This document shows, piece by piece, positions 44,251 through 52,645 of a DNA stretch of 64,000 nt. A program made the position numbers and the translations under genes. Position 1 is the stretch's first letter. The number at the start of each line of letters is the position of its first letter. The notes under the pieces were generated by a model. The model ran no database searches and was not told where the DNA came from. It saw only the letters and a program-made list of their open reading frames with translations. The stretch is from Paenibacillus daejeonensis DSM 15491 (GTDB lineage Bacteria; Bacillota; Bacilli; Paenibacillales; Paenibacillaceae), in assembly GCF_000378385.1 (NCBI RefSeq), contig NZ_KB899667.1:186001-250000 (forward strand), in the 5' to 3' direction.

Positions 44251-47200
44251 ATGGAGCCTATAAGAATAGAAGCGTTTGCCCACTTGCGTACGCCAAACCG
44301 GTCGGGAGTTCCTGTGCTGCAAGGCTCTGGAGCGTCCGGGGCGTTCGATGCAAAGGCGGTCGATTGTCCGTTCGTATTCCGCCATGGCGGGCAATTCTAT
44401 ATGATGTATGTCGGCTTTGACGGGCAAGGCTACCAGACGGCGCTGGCCACGAGTCCGGACCTGAAGGAGTGGCGGCACGAAGCGATTATCCTGGGCCGCG
44501 GAGAGGATACGTCGTGCTGGGACTGGGTAGGGGCGGCAGGCTCCTGGATCCTGCTGGAATCCAATGATCTGTACGCCATGCCGACGCTGAAGAAGGTGGA
44601 CGGACGCTACTGGATGGTCTATCACGCCTATCCCGAGCTCGGCTATGAAACCGGAGGGGCTCAGATGGGGTTGGCCTGGTGCGAAGATGAGCAGCTGCTG
44701 CATTGGCACCGGCTGGAGGCGCCGATCTTTGCTTACGAAGGCGGCGGCAACTGGGAAGCGGGCGGCCTGTACAAATGTTGCGTTATCGCCCATGAAGGGA
44801 AATACCTGATGTTCTACAATGCCAAGAACCGCCCGGAATGGCCGTGGACGGAGGAGACGGGGCTGGCCGTGTCGGAGGATCTCCGGCATTGGACGAGACA
44901 TGACGAGAATCCGGTAATGAGCGTGAACCCCGACTCGTTCTATGCTGCGTTCATCAGCGATCCGTACATCCGTTATGACAGCCGGAGCGGGTATTGGGTC
45001 AATTTTGGCTTCGGCTTCGATGGTGTCCGGTCCCAGGGGGCGCTGGCTGTCTCACGGGATCTGAGGCATTGGGACATCCTCCCCGAACCATGGCTGGCGC
45101 AGGGTGCCAAGGGCGAGCTGGACGAGACACATGCGCATAAATCGTCGGTCGTCTGCTGGGAGGGGGTACTCTATCATTTCTATTGCGCTGTGCGGCCGCT
45201 TCAGTCCCAGGATGCTGCAGATAACGGCGGGGAGTTCCGCTGTATTGCGCTGGCCACCGGAACTGCTCCTGCCAGCACTCCCGTGGATGAGGTGGATCCA
45301 TATATCGGCTCCGTTGGTCATTTGCTTACCTCTACTACGCCGTTTGCCCAGCTGCCGCACGGCATGGCTCAGCTCTGGCCGGAGGTAACGGGGAGCAATG
45401 ACCGTTATACGGCTCCGCTGCTGGAGGGCATCCGTTTCTGTATGGCGTCTCTTACGGCAACCGCCCACAAGAGAGGCACGGCGCGTCGTGAACTTGCTTC
45501 AATGTACGATCATGACCACGAGACAGCGACGCCATACAGTTATTCTGTTCTGCTGGAGGATGAGGAGATCATGCTTGAGGCGGCTGCCGGACGCAGGTCG
45601 GCAATCTTTCGCATCGGCTTCCCTGCCTGCTCCTCGGCTCGCATCCACCTCCGCCTGCCTGCTGGTGCCAAGCTGGCTGAGCCGGGCGAGGGACGGCTGG
45701 CCGTCCATAGTGTGGAGCGCGGCGTTCCTTGCTATCTTCATCTGGAGCTGGGCAGGCCCTGGCAGCAGCTTGAGCCGTGGCACAGCGCCGAGAATTCCGG
45801 CTGCGCCATCGTACTGGGTGCGCTGGCAGGAGAGACTGTCGAACTGAAGGTAGGTCTGTCTTACGTGTCCGCTGATTCGGCAGAGCGGCACCTGCGGCAG
45901 GAGCTGGACGGCCATACCTTTGCTTCCCTGCAGCGCAAAGGGCGGGAGGTCTGGAACGAAGCGCTCGGTCGGATTGCGATCCGCGGCGGCACGCCAGAGC
46001 AGCGGTCCGTCTTCTATACGGCGCTCTATCGCTCGCTGCTGCCGATGATGAATATAACGGAGGCGGACGGCAGGCATTATAGCGGCTTGGACAATCAGGT
46101 GTATGAGTATGACGGGCAAGACCACTATACGATGGACAATCTGTGGGACAGCTACCGCTGCTTGCATCCGCTCCAGCTGCTGTTGGAGCCGCAGCGACAA
46201 GCGGATATGATTGCTTCGTACCTGCGGATGTATAAGGCGTCTGGCTGGCTGCCCCAGTTCCCGGATCTGGCTGGCGACCGTGCGTTCATGAGCGGTAATC
46301 ATGCCGCTGCTTTCTTCGCAGACACGTATGCCAAGGGCGTGCGGAGCTTTGATCTGGCTCTGGCCTACGAGGCGGTACGCCGCAACGCGCTGGAGGCAAC
46401 AATGCTGCCATGGACCGATAACGGGCCACTGACTGAGCTGGATCGGGCACACGCGCAGCTCGGCTACTTGCCTGCGTTGCCACGCGGGGCGCAGGAGTGG
46501 GTGCCTGAGGTCGACTCTTATGAACGGAGACAGGCGGTCTCGGTAACGCTGGAGCATGCTTACGACGACTGGTGCGCCGCCCAGCTCGCTGAAGCGTTGG
46601 GCCGAGAGGGGGAAGCTGCCGAGCTGAGGGAGAGAGCGAGGTACTACCGCAATGTATTCGATGCACGAATCGGCTTCATGGCGCCGCGCACCGCAGACGG
46701 CGCATGGGTCGAAGGCTTCGATCCCGTGAGGGATGGCGGCCAGGGCGGCCGCGATTACTTCGCGGAGTGCAATGCTTGGATTTATACGTTTCATGTACAG
46801 CATGACATCGTAGGATTAGCTGAGCTGCTCGGCGGCCGCGCCGGACTGGAGGCCAAGCTCGATGGGCTGTTCGCTGCAACATGCAGCGGCTCGAAGTACG
46901 AATTTTGGGGGCAATTTCCCGACTCGACCGGGCTGATGGGTCAATATTGTCAGGGCAACGAGCCTGCCTTTCACATCCCCTATCTGTACAACTACGCTGG
47001 CGCGCCCTGGAAAACGCAGCGCAAGCTCCGCGAGATCATGAAGCTATGGTACACGGCGAGTCCGCTCGGCATCTGCGGCGACGAAGATGCAGGCGCGATG
47101 TCGGCTTGGTATGTGTTCTCGGCGATGGGCTTCTATCCGGTGTGTCCCGGCAAACCGCAATACGACATCGGCAGTCCGATCTTCGAGGAGGTCCGCATTT

Positions 47201-47430
47201 CACTCGAGCACGGCGGCAGCTTCCTCATCCGAGCGGAGGGAGTATCCGAGCAGAACAAATATATCCAGTCCGCCGAGTTGAACGGCACCCCGTGGGATAC
47301 CCCGGCACTGCCGCATGATGCTGTTGCCGCTGGCGGAGAGCTGATCCTCTACATGGGACCGCGTCCGAACAAGCAGTGGGGCAGGGGCATGGACTCTCAG
47401 GAGCGGCCAGCCGCCTCCGCATCGCGGTAA
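44251..47430 (+). CDS. Fusion of GH43/GH130-like propeller and GH92 glycosidase
   Basis: 1059 residues, no signal peptide, so it acts in the cytoplasm on imported sugar. Residues 1 to about 335 form a five-bladed-propeller glycosidase domain (VDCPFVFRHGGQFYMMYVGFD with D38, ATSPDLKEW, FISDPYIRYD). From about 345 the GH92 alpha-mannosidase pattern is complete: DPYIGSVGHL, LPHGMAQLWPE, NLWDSYRCLHPL, QGNEPAFHIPYLYNY and GDEDAGAMSAWYVF, the last carrying the Asp pair expected for the calcium-dependent GH92 active site. Two activities in one chain suggests stepwise trimming of a mixed oligosaccharide. GGAAGGG ribosome binding site. The last 34 bp overlap the convergent yesN gene. Confidence 0.85.
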   Translation: MEPIRIEAFAHLRTPNRSGVPVLQGSGASGAFDAKAVDCPFVFRHGGQFYMMYVGFDGQGYQTALATSPDLKEWRHEAIILGRGEDTSCWDWVGAAGSWILLESNDLYAMPTLKKVDGRYWMVYHAYPELGYETGGAQMGLAWCEDEQLLHWHRLEAPIFAYEGGGNWEAGGLYKCCVIAHEGKYLMFYNAKNRPEWPWTEETGLAVSEDLRHWTRHDENPVMSVNPDSFYAAFISDPYIRYDSRSGYWVNFGFGFDGVRSQGALAVSRDLRHWDILPEPWLAQGAKGELDETHAHKSSVVCWEGVLYHFYCAVRPLQSQDAADNGGEFRCIALATGTAPASTPVDEVDPYIGSVGHLLTSTTPFAQLPHGMAQLWPEVTGSNDRYTAPLLEGIRFCMASLTATAHKRGTARRELASMYDHDHETATPYSYSVLLEDEEIMLEAAAGRRSAIFRIGFPACSSARIHLRLPAGAKLAEPGEGRLAVHSVERGVPCYLHLELGRPWQQLEPWHSAENSGCAIVLGALAGETVELKVGLSYVSADSAERHLRQELDGHTFASLQRKGREVWNEALGRIAIRGGTPEQRSVFYTALYRSLLPMMNITEADGRHYSGLDNQVYEYDGQDHYTMDNLWDSYRCLHPLQLLLEPQRQADMIASYLRMYKASGWLPQFPDLAGDRAFMSGNHAAAFFADTYAKGVRSFDLALAYEAVRRNALEATMLPWTDNGPLTELDRAHAQLGYLPALPRGAQEWVPEVDSYERRQAVSVTLEHAYDDWCAAQLAEALGREGEAAELRERARYYRNVFDARIGFMAPRTADGAWVEGFDPVRDGGQGGRDYFAECNAWIYTFHVQHDIVGLAELLGGRAGLEAKLDGLFAATCSGSKYEFWGQFPDSTGLMGQYCQGNEPAFHIPYLYNYAGAPWKTQRKLREIMKLWYTASPLGICGDEDAGAMSAWYVFSAMGFYPVCPGKPQYDIGSPIFEEVRISLEHGGSFLIRAEGVSEQNKYIQSAELNGTPWDTPALPHDAVAAGGELILYMGPRPNKQWGRGMDSQERPAASASR

Positions 47431-49034
47431 TCCTGGGGTGTGAGCCCGGATTCCCGCTTGAAGAAGCGGCCAAAGGAGGTCGCCGAGTCAAAGCCGACCT
47501 TGCCGGCGATCTCCTGAATCTTAATCGGTGAATAACGGAGCAATGTCTTGGACTTCTCCAGCCGCAGACCGGCGATATATTCTGATACACCCTGGCCAGT
47601 CTGCTGCTTGAACAGCCTGGAGAGGTAGGTCGGGTTCAAAAAGACGATTCCGGCAAGCCGCACCAGCGACAAATCCTCGTGCAGATGGTGCTCGATGAAG
47701 GTCTTGAGCTTCAGCACGACATAGTCGGCGCCTTCCCCGTGCATCGGATCACGCGATGCAATGAACCGGACGATCCCGGTCCGCAGATAGGCGAGCGCAT
47801 CCTCCCAAGTGTCATGCTCTTCCAGCGAGAGAAGTCGCGGCTGCGGCTTCTCTTCTTGCGCTGCAGCCCCGCCCTCCGGACTCTCGGCCGAGGAGAGAAG
47901 CAGATAGCAGACGCCATGGTATAGCTCGGCATGGAAGCGGGGGCTGCGTATGGTGTGGCGGGAGAGCTGGGAGAGCTCATCGAAGTCATCCAGCAGACGT
48001 TGCTCCATGCCCAGCTCGGTAGACAGCAGCCGCCGCAGCTTGTGACGGGCAACGGTCTCGTCCGTCTGAGGCAGCGACTTGGCGTCAAAATTGCGGTTGA
48101 AGGCATCGGTCAGCAGCGTCTCCCCGTCCGCACCGAAGCCGTAGAACAGCATTTGCTTCAGCTCGGCGAGCTTGGCTGGCAGCTCGGACCAAGGGATGGG
48201 TCCGGCACTGGCTGCAAATGATACGGGAAGCTTCAAGTAACGCCGGCATGCCGTCTGTATCTCTTCCAGCCGGACATGCACGGTGTCGTTCCAGTGCTGC
48301 GCATCGTAAGCGGCTGTGCTGTCTTCGGCTTGCTGAATCAACGTCATCAGCAGGGCAGGTTCCGGCTGGGCAGAGAGCAACGGATAGCCCTGCCAATGCT
48401 CGGCGGCAATGTTCTGAACCGCATAGCGGAGCAAGGCTTTGTCCGATTCGGTGTGTGCCTCCTCGAAGCTGTCGATCCGGCCGACCAGCAGCAATACAGC
48501 GCGGTCAGCGGCAAGCGGGAACTGCAGCTCCTTGAAGCGGCTGTGCCCCGCCGTATTCAGTCCGAGAATCAGCTCGCGGATATATTCATTCTGCCGGGTG
48601 CCCAGCGACTGATTCCACTGCATGCGCGCCTGCTTCATCAGTACCTCGCGCTCGTCGTCCTGCTCCAGATGGGCAATCGCCTTGCCCACGGCCTGGAGTA
48701 TGGCATCATCCCCGTCCATCTTCAGCACATAATCTGTCCCGCCGCCTCTCATCGCTGTCTGGATGTAGGCAAAATCGTCGTAGCCGGACAGAAACACAGC
48801 ACGACAGCGGGGCCACCGCTTGGCCATCTCGGCCTGCAGCTCCAGACCATTCATGCCAGGCATGCGAATATCCAGCAGTGCGATGTCCACTCTTGTGTCC
48901 TGCATGAGCCGCAAGGCCTCTTCAGCCGACAAAGCACCGTACACCTCCAGCTCATAAGGCGCTTCCTCCGCAAATAATTGCTTGAGCCCGCGCACGATAT
49001 TCGGCTCGTTATCGACAATCAGTAACCGGTACAT
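47397..49034 (-). CDS. YesN-type response regulator (AraC HTH), system 3
   Basis: 545 residues. Receiver domain with D55 (LLDIRMPG) and LKMDG Lys; long middle region; C-terminal AraC helix-turn-helix pair (LSLVRLAGIVFLNPTYLSRLFKQQTG and VGFDSATSFGRFFKRESGLTP). The ATG shares its A with the stop of the kinase gene (TGATG), so translation is coupled. It converges on the GH92 gene and overlaps its last 34 bp; no terminator was seen between them. Probable controller of the 40622-47430 operon. Confidence 0.9.
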   Translation of the reverse strand: MYRLLIVDNEPNIVRGLKQLFAEEAPYELEVYGALSAEEALRLMQDTRVDIALLDIRMPGMNGLELQAEMAKRWPRCRAVFLSGYDDFAYIQTAMRGGGTDYVLKMDGDDAILQAVGKAIAHLEQDDEREVLMKQARMQWNQSLGTRQNEYIRELILGLNTAGHSRFKELQFPLAADRAVLLLVGRIDSFEEAHTESDKALLRYAVQNIAAEHWQGYPLLSAQPEPALLMTLIQQAEDSTAAYDAQHWNDTVHVRLEEIQTACRRYLKLPVSFAASAGPIPWSELPAKLAELKQMLFYGFGADGETLLTDAFNRNFDAKSLPQTDETVARHKLRRLLSTELGMEQRLLDDFDELSQLSRHTIRSPRFHAELYHGVCYLLLSSAESPEGGAAAQEEKPQPRLLSLEEHDTWEDALAYLRTGIVRFIASRDPMHGEGADYVVLKLKTFIEHHLHEDLSLVRLAGIVFLNPTYLSRLFKQQTGQGVSEYIAGLRLEKSKTLLRYSPIKIQEIAGKVGFDSATSFGRFFKRESGLTPQDYRDAEAAGRS

Positions 49035-50749
49035 CAGACCGACGCCTCCTTGATAGGTATAGTCATGGTGATGCGCAGGCCGCCCAGTGGGCTGCGGTCC
49101 GCCGTTAGCGAAGCCTGCTCGCCATAGTGCAGCCGGATACGCTGAAGGACATTACGCAGCCCTTCGCTGTCCACCGGACGCTCCGGTTCTTCCAGCAAAG
49201 AACGGATCTGTTGAATGGCCGCCTCGTCCAGTGATTCCCCGTTGTCTTCGACGGTGATGATGGCACAGGTTTCACGACGGCTGAAGGTGATATCGATCAA
49301 TCCTTTGTCTGCGCGATCCTCCAGCCCATGATGATACGCATTTTCGATAAGCGGCTGCAAGAACAGCTTGGGGACAGTCAGGCGGCGGAGCGGTTCGGGA
49401 ATGTCGCCGAACTGGATGACGATATGATCACCGAACCGGATGCTCTGAATCGCCGCATAGGAACGGCAGAACGCCACCTCCTGCTCCAGCTCGACCTGGT
49501 CGGCGTTTTTGGTGACATACTTGTAATAATCGCCGAGATGCCAGGAGAAGGCAATCACCTTATCATTGTCTCGCAGCTTCGCCAGCCGGTACAGATTAAA
49601 GAAGCTATTATAGAGAAAATGCGGATTGATCTGCGATTGCAATTGTTTTAGCTCGGCGGCCTTGACCTGGTAGCGCTGCACGTATACCTCGTCAATCAGC
49701 TCGCGGAGCCGGTTCACCGTCCGGTTGAATTGATGATAGAGATAGTTGAATTCATCCCCGGTCTCAGCCTTCAGCTGCTGGTTCAGATTGCCGCTCTCCA
49801 GGCTACGGAACGCCCCGACGAGCCGTTTCATTGGCGTATGAATCATCCGGTACAGCCGGTAAGAGAAGAGCAGCACGAGCGCTACGGCAGCGATCGAGAG
49901 ACTCCAGAGCCAGGCAGCGTACTGGCGCAAGGGGCCAATCAGACTTTTCTCCTCCAGAAACATCGCCAGGGAGAGGCCAAGTACCGGCGAGGTCTGGTGA
50001 AAGGCATAATACCGCTCCTTGCCTTCGGCATAGAGGGCGGGCTCGCCATCGGACGCACCGGATTGTAGAAAAGCGAGCGTCTGCTCGCGCGGACTAGGCA
50101 TATCGCCACTGGCGAGCAGCCAGCCTAGCTCGCCGTCGTGCAGCAGGGCGCCGCCATCGCCGCTCACGGTCAGACTACCAAGTGAAGCGAGCAGCGCTTC
50201 GTTGGACAGCTCCAAGGCAATGGTGAAGCCGCGGCCGACTGGGTTGCTGTTGGGGACCGGCAGACTAAGCCATAGCCTGCCGTCATAGCGGGTGAACGGC
50301 GACTCGTACAAGTCAACCATTGTGTTGAGCGCCGCTGCTTCCTCGGGCGGCAGCTCGTTATAGGAGACGGCTGAGATTTTTCGGTCCAGTGCAGGCAGAT
50401 TCACGAAGGCGTCCCTGACATAGGGACTCATGTTTTTGAGAATCAGCAGCTTGCGCTGCACGCTTTTGACCATGAAGGTGAACTGTTCATCGGTTAGAAT
50501 AACAGAGGAATAAGCCAAATTGTTGAAGTCATCATCGAGCACATACTGCTGCATCAGCGTCACCAGTGTCCCGAAGTCGCCCTCAAGCGAATGCAGGTAG
50601 TCTCGCAGCTTGTCTTGGGCTGCACTCGTTATCTGGTCTCGAACCAAGCGCTCGCTGCGCACGTTAACGATCATGCTCAGGGTGACGAGCGGCAGGATGA
50701 GTACCAGGAAGGTCAGGAACAGCTTGGGGAACAAGGGTAATCTGGCCAT
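49034..50749 (-). CDS. YesM-type sensor histidine kinase, system 3
   Basis: 571 residues from ATG 50749; a GTG at 50755 with GGAG 5 bases upstream is the alternative start. A start at 50812 is excluded because the extended -10 (50794-50789) lies downstream of it. Transmembrane segments about 9-31 and 280-300, extracellular sensor between, HAMP, then SQINPHFLYNSF with phospho-accepting H377 and an ATPase domain (QPLIENAYHHGL, VEDNGES). The G-box is degenerate (DNGES rather than DNGxGM), so ATP binding may be altered. Confidence 0.88.
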   Translation of the reverse strand: MARLPLFPKLFLTFLVLILPLVTLSMIVNVRSERLVRDQITSAAQDKLRDYLHSLEGDFGTLVTLMQQYVLDDDFNNLAYSSVILTDEQFTFMVKSVQRKLLILKNMSPYVRDAFVNLPALDRKISAVSYNELPPEEAAALNTMVDLYESPFTRYDGRLWLSLPVPNSNPVGRGFTIALELSNEALLASLGSLTVSGDGGALLHDGELGWLLASGDMPSPREQTLAFLQSGASDGEPALYAEGKERYYAFHQTSPVLGLSLAMFLEEKSLIGPLRQYAAWLWSLSIAAVALVLLFSYRLYRMIHTPMKRLVGAFRSLESGNLNQQLKAETGDEFNYLYHQFNRTVNRLRELIDEVYVQRYQVKAAELKQLQSQINPHFLYNSFFNLYRLAKLRDNDKVIAFSWHLGDYYKYVTKNADQVELEQEVAFCRSYAAIQSIRFGDHIVIQFGDIPEPLRRLTVPKLFLQPLIENAYHHGLEDRADKGLIDITFSRRETCAIITVEDNGESLDEAAIQQIRSLLEEPERPVDSEGLRNVLQRIRLHYGEQASLTADRSPLGGLRITMTIPIKEASV

Positions 50750-50788
50750 ACGCACGGCTGCTCCACTCCTCCGGTAATTGCTGCTTCC

Positions 50789-50794
50789 AGTATA
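50789..50794 (-). promoter_or_regulatory. Extended -10 promoter of system 3 yesM
   Basis: TGCTATACT on the minus strand, with a weak -35 (TTCGGA) 17 bp upstream. It fixes the start of the kinase below 50782. Confidence 0.5.
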
Positions 50795-50981
50795 GCATGA
50801 GAGCGGATACATCCGAATACATCACAGCAATTGGTAAACATTCGTTGAGTGAAGGTTGAATTAAGGTTAGAAAATATCCGCCACGGGCAGAATTGAACCT
50901 GTTGGGAAGGTAATCTGAATGGTTATTTTATATGTTGGCAGAGTCAGTTTTTTGAGTAGTCGCTATAAAAAATAAAGTTAC

Positions 50982-51010
50982 TTGACATGATGTTGCCACA
51001 TGAGTTAAAT
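50982..51010 (+). promoter_or_regulatory. SigA promoter of the dioxygenase gene
   Basis: TTGACA at 50982-50987, 17-18 bp spacer, TTAAAT/TAAATT at 51005-51011. An imperfect inverted repeat (TTGC-CACATG and CATG-CAA) brackets the -10 and could bind a MarR-type redox or quinone sensor, as found for catE-like genes. Confidence 0.7.
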
Positions 51011-51045
51011 TACATGCAACACTACAAGCCATCGGAGGAGAAGAT

Positions 51046-51891
51046 ATGAACTTTCATCGCTCGCCCCAGACATACGTTAGGCAGGTAAATCTCAAAGTAC
51101 AGGATCTGCAGCGCTCGCTGGCATTCTACCAGGAGCTGATCGGGTTTCGGATTCTGGAGCAAACGGCTACCACTGCCAGTCTGACAGCAGACGGCAAGAC
51201 GGCTTTGTTGACGCTGGAGGCGCCAGTCGAGCCGAAAGCTGGCCACACGACCGGTTTGTATCACTACGCACTGCTCTTGCCGACCCGCAGTGACCTTGCG
51301 CGGTTCGTACGCCATTACGCGGCCAGCGGCTTGCGGCTGGGCTCCTCGGACCATACGGTGAGCGAGGCGTTGTACCTGTCTGACCCGGATGGCAACGGCA
51401 TCGAGATTTACCGGGATCGCGATTCATCCGGCTGGACGTGGACCGGCGGCGAGGTGGCAATGGCGGTGGATCCGCTAAATTTTGAAGATCTGCTCAGCGA
51501 GCCGGAGGTCACGCCGTGGGATGGTCTGCCAGCGGGCACGATCATGGGACACATCCACTTACACGTCGCGGAGTTGAAGGACACGGAGCGTTTCTACACG
51601 CAGGGACTGGGCTTTGAGGCGGTGGCCCGTTACGGCAACCAGGCATTGTTCATCTCGACAGGCGGGTATCATCACCATATCGGCCTGAACACCTGGAATG
51701 GTGTAGGTGCGCCGCAGCCGCCCGAGCAGAGTGTGGGGCTCCGCTCCTATGAACTGGTTTACCCAAGTGAGGAGGCCCGGGAGCAGGCGGTCGGTCGTGT
51801 ACGTGAGCTCGGGGCAAGTGCGGAGCAGGACGGCGAAGCGTATGTCACCGCCGATCCTTCGGGCAACCGGATCCGGCTGATGGTGGAGTAA
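51046..51891 (+). CDS. VOC-family (CatE-like) dioxygenase/glyoxalase protein
   Basis: 281 residues with two VOC domains (about 8-125 and 165-280) of the bidomain extradiol dioxygenase type found in Bacillus CatE and MhqO. Metal ligands are placed by YHYALLL and GNGIEIYRDR in the first domain, and MGHIHLHV and the C-terminal DPSGNRIRLMVE in the second. These enzymes open catechol or hydroquinone rings and help detoxify quinones. GGAGGAG ribosome binding site. Single gene with its own promoter and terminator. Confidence 0.85.
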   Translation: MNFHRSPQTYVRQVNLKVQDLQRSLAFYQELIGFRILEQTATTASLTADGKTALLTLEAPVEPKAGHTTGLYHYALLLPTRSDLARFVRHYAASGLRLGSSDHTVSEALYLSDPDGNGIEIYRDRDSSGWTWTGGEVAMAVDPLNFEDLLSEPEVTPWDGLPAGTIMGHIHLHVAELKDTERFYTQGLGFEAVARYGNQALFISTGGYHHHIGLNTWNGVGAPQPPEQSVGLRSYELVYPSEEAREQAVGRVRELGASAEQDGEAYVTADPSGNRIRLMVE

Positions 51892-51977
51892 AACAGAGGA
51901 CGTGGTCGTCCGACCGCCATCGTGCTGCCGGACTCCACGCGCTGGAAGCTACGAGCGGAGAAAATAGTAGATGGCAG

Positions 51978-52022
51978 GGCTGCTTGAGGTCAGTGAGGAC
52001 TGACGCTCAGGCGGCCTTTTTT
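51978..52022 (+). terminator. Terminator after the dioxygenase gene
   Basis: GGCTGCTTGAG and GTCAGT pair with ACTGAC and CTCAGGCGGCC, followed by T6. Its inner GTCAGT/ACTGAC stem is like that of the 21449-21496 terminator. Confidence 0.85.
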
Positions 52023-52104
52023 GCGTTGCAGCGGCAATCGGAACCAACCGCACAAGCCCAGCTGCGCGGTGGTGGCGGTGGGGGCACCAAGAGTGGAGTT
52101 TGCG

Positions 52105-52340
52105 CGCGGTGGTGGGTGCTGCAAGTAAAGTTTTTGTACTTGGAGTGGGGATACGCGCCGCAGTTGGGTGCTGCAAGTAAAGTTTTTGTACTTAGAGCGG
52201 GGTTTCGGGGCGTAGTGGGGGTCTGCAAGTAAAGTTTCTATACTTAGAGCAGGGGGTTCGCGCCGTAGTGGGTGCTGTAAGTAAAGTTTTTGTACTTAGA
52301 GCGGGATTTCGCGCCGCTAGTGGGTGCTCCAAGTGAAGTC
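52105..52340. repeat. Tandem array, 52-bp unit, about five copies
   Basis: GGTGCTGCAAGTAAAG followed by TTTTTGTACTTAGAGCGGG recurs at 52121, 52173, 52225, 52277 and 52329, exactly 52 bp apart; the last copy is diverged. AAGTA/TACTT gives each unit a small stem. Intergenic. Confidence 0.88.
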
Positions 52341-52558
52341 TTCGCTGTCTGCAATTCGTTCCAGTGTCGCCACGCCCACCTCCGCCCCGCCAATCTCATC
52401 CGCTCAAACCAGCCCCGCCCCGCAATCCCGACTTCGCAATTCCGCCCACTCTTTCCCGCATTCCCGCCGTCAAGTTCACTCCCGCACGCCGCCCCCTGCC
52501 AAAGCCCCCACCAGTCCAACCATTCAGCATTGCATGCTCTCTTTCCAAAAATTAATCC
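52341..52558. other. C-rich gene-free stretch
   Basis: Cytosine-rich, purine-poor on the plus strand (many CCCGCC and CCCACC runs). Open frames here lack ribosome binding sites and look like composition effects. No structure was recognised. Confidence 0.5.
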
Positions 52559-52607
52559 CAAACAAATGTTCTCTGGCAGCCTATTGTCAGGGAACGTTTG
52601 TTATAAT
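52559..52607 (+). promoter_or_regulatory. sbcD promoter with LexA-like boxes
   Basis: CAAACAAATGTTCT (52559-52572; AGAAC-ATTT-GTTTG on the other strand) and GGAACGTTTGTTAT (52591-52604) resemble the LexA box with two to three mismatches each. The second overlaps an extended -10 (TGTTATAAT, TATAAT at 52602-52607). Confidence 0.45.
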
Positions 52608-52645
52608 AGGTTCATAGATTGAGCGAATAGAAGGGACGGGACACG

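Noticed and set aside
52341-52630. Short plus-strand frames of 60-110 codons before sbcD
   Set aside because: They are Pro/Ser/Arg-rich composition effects in a C-rich stretch and run into the sbcD promoter.
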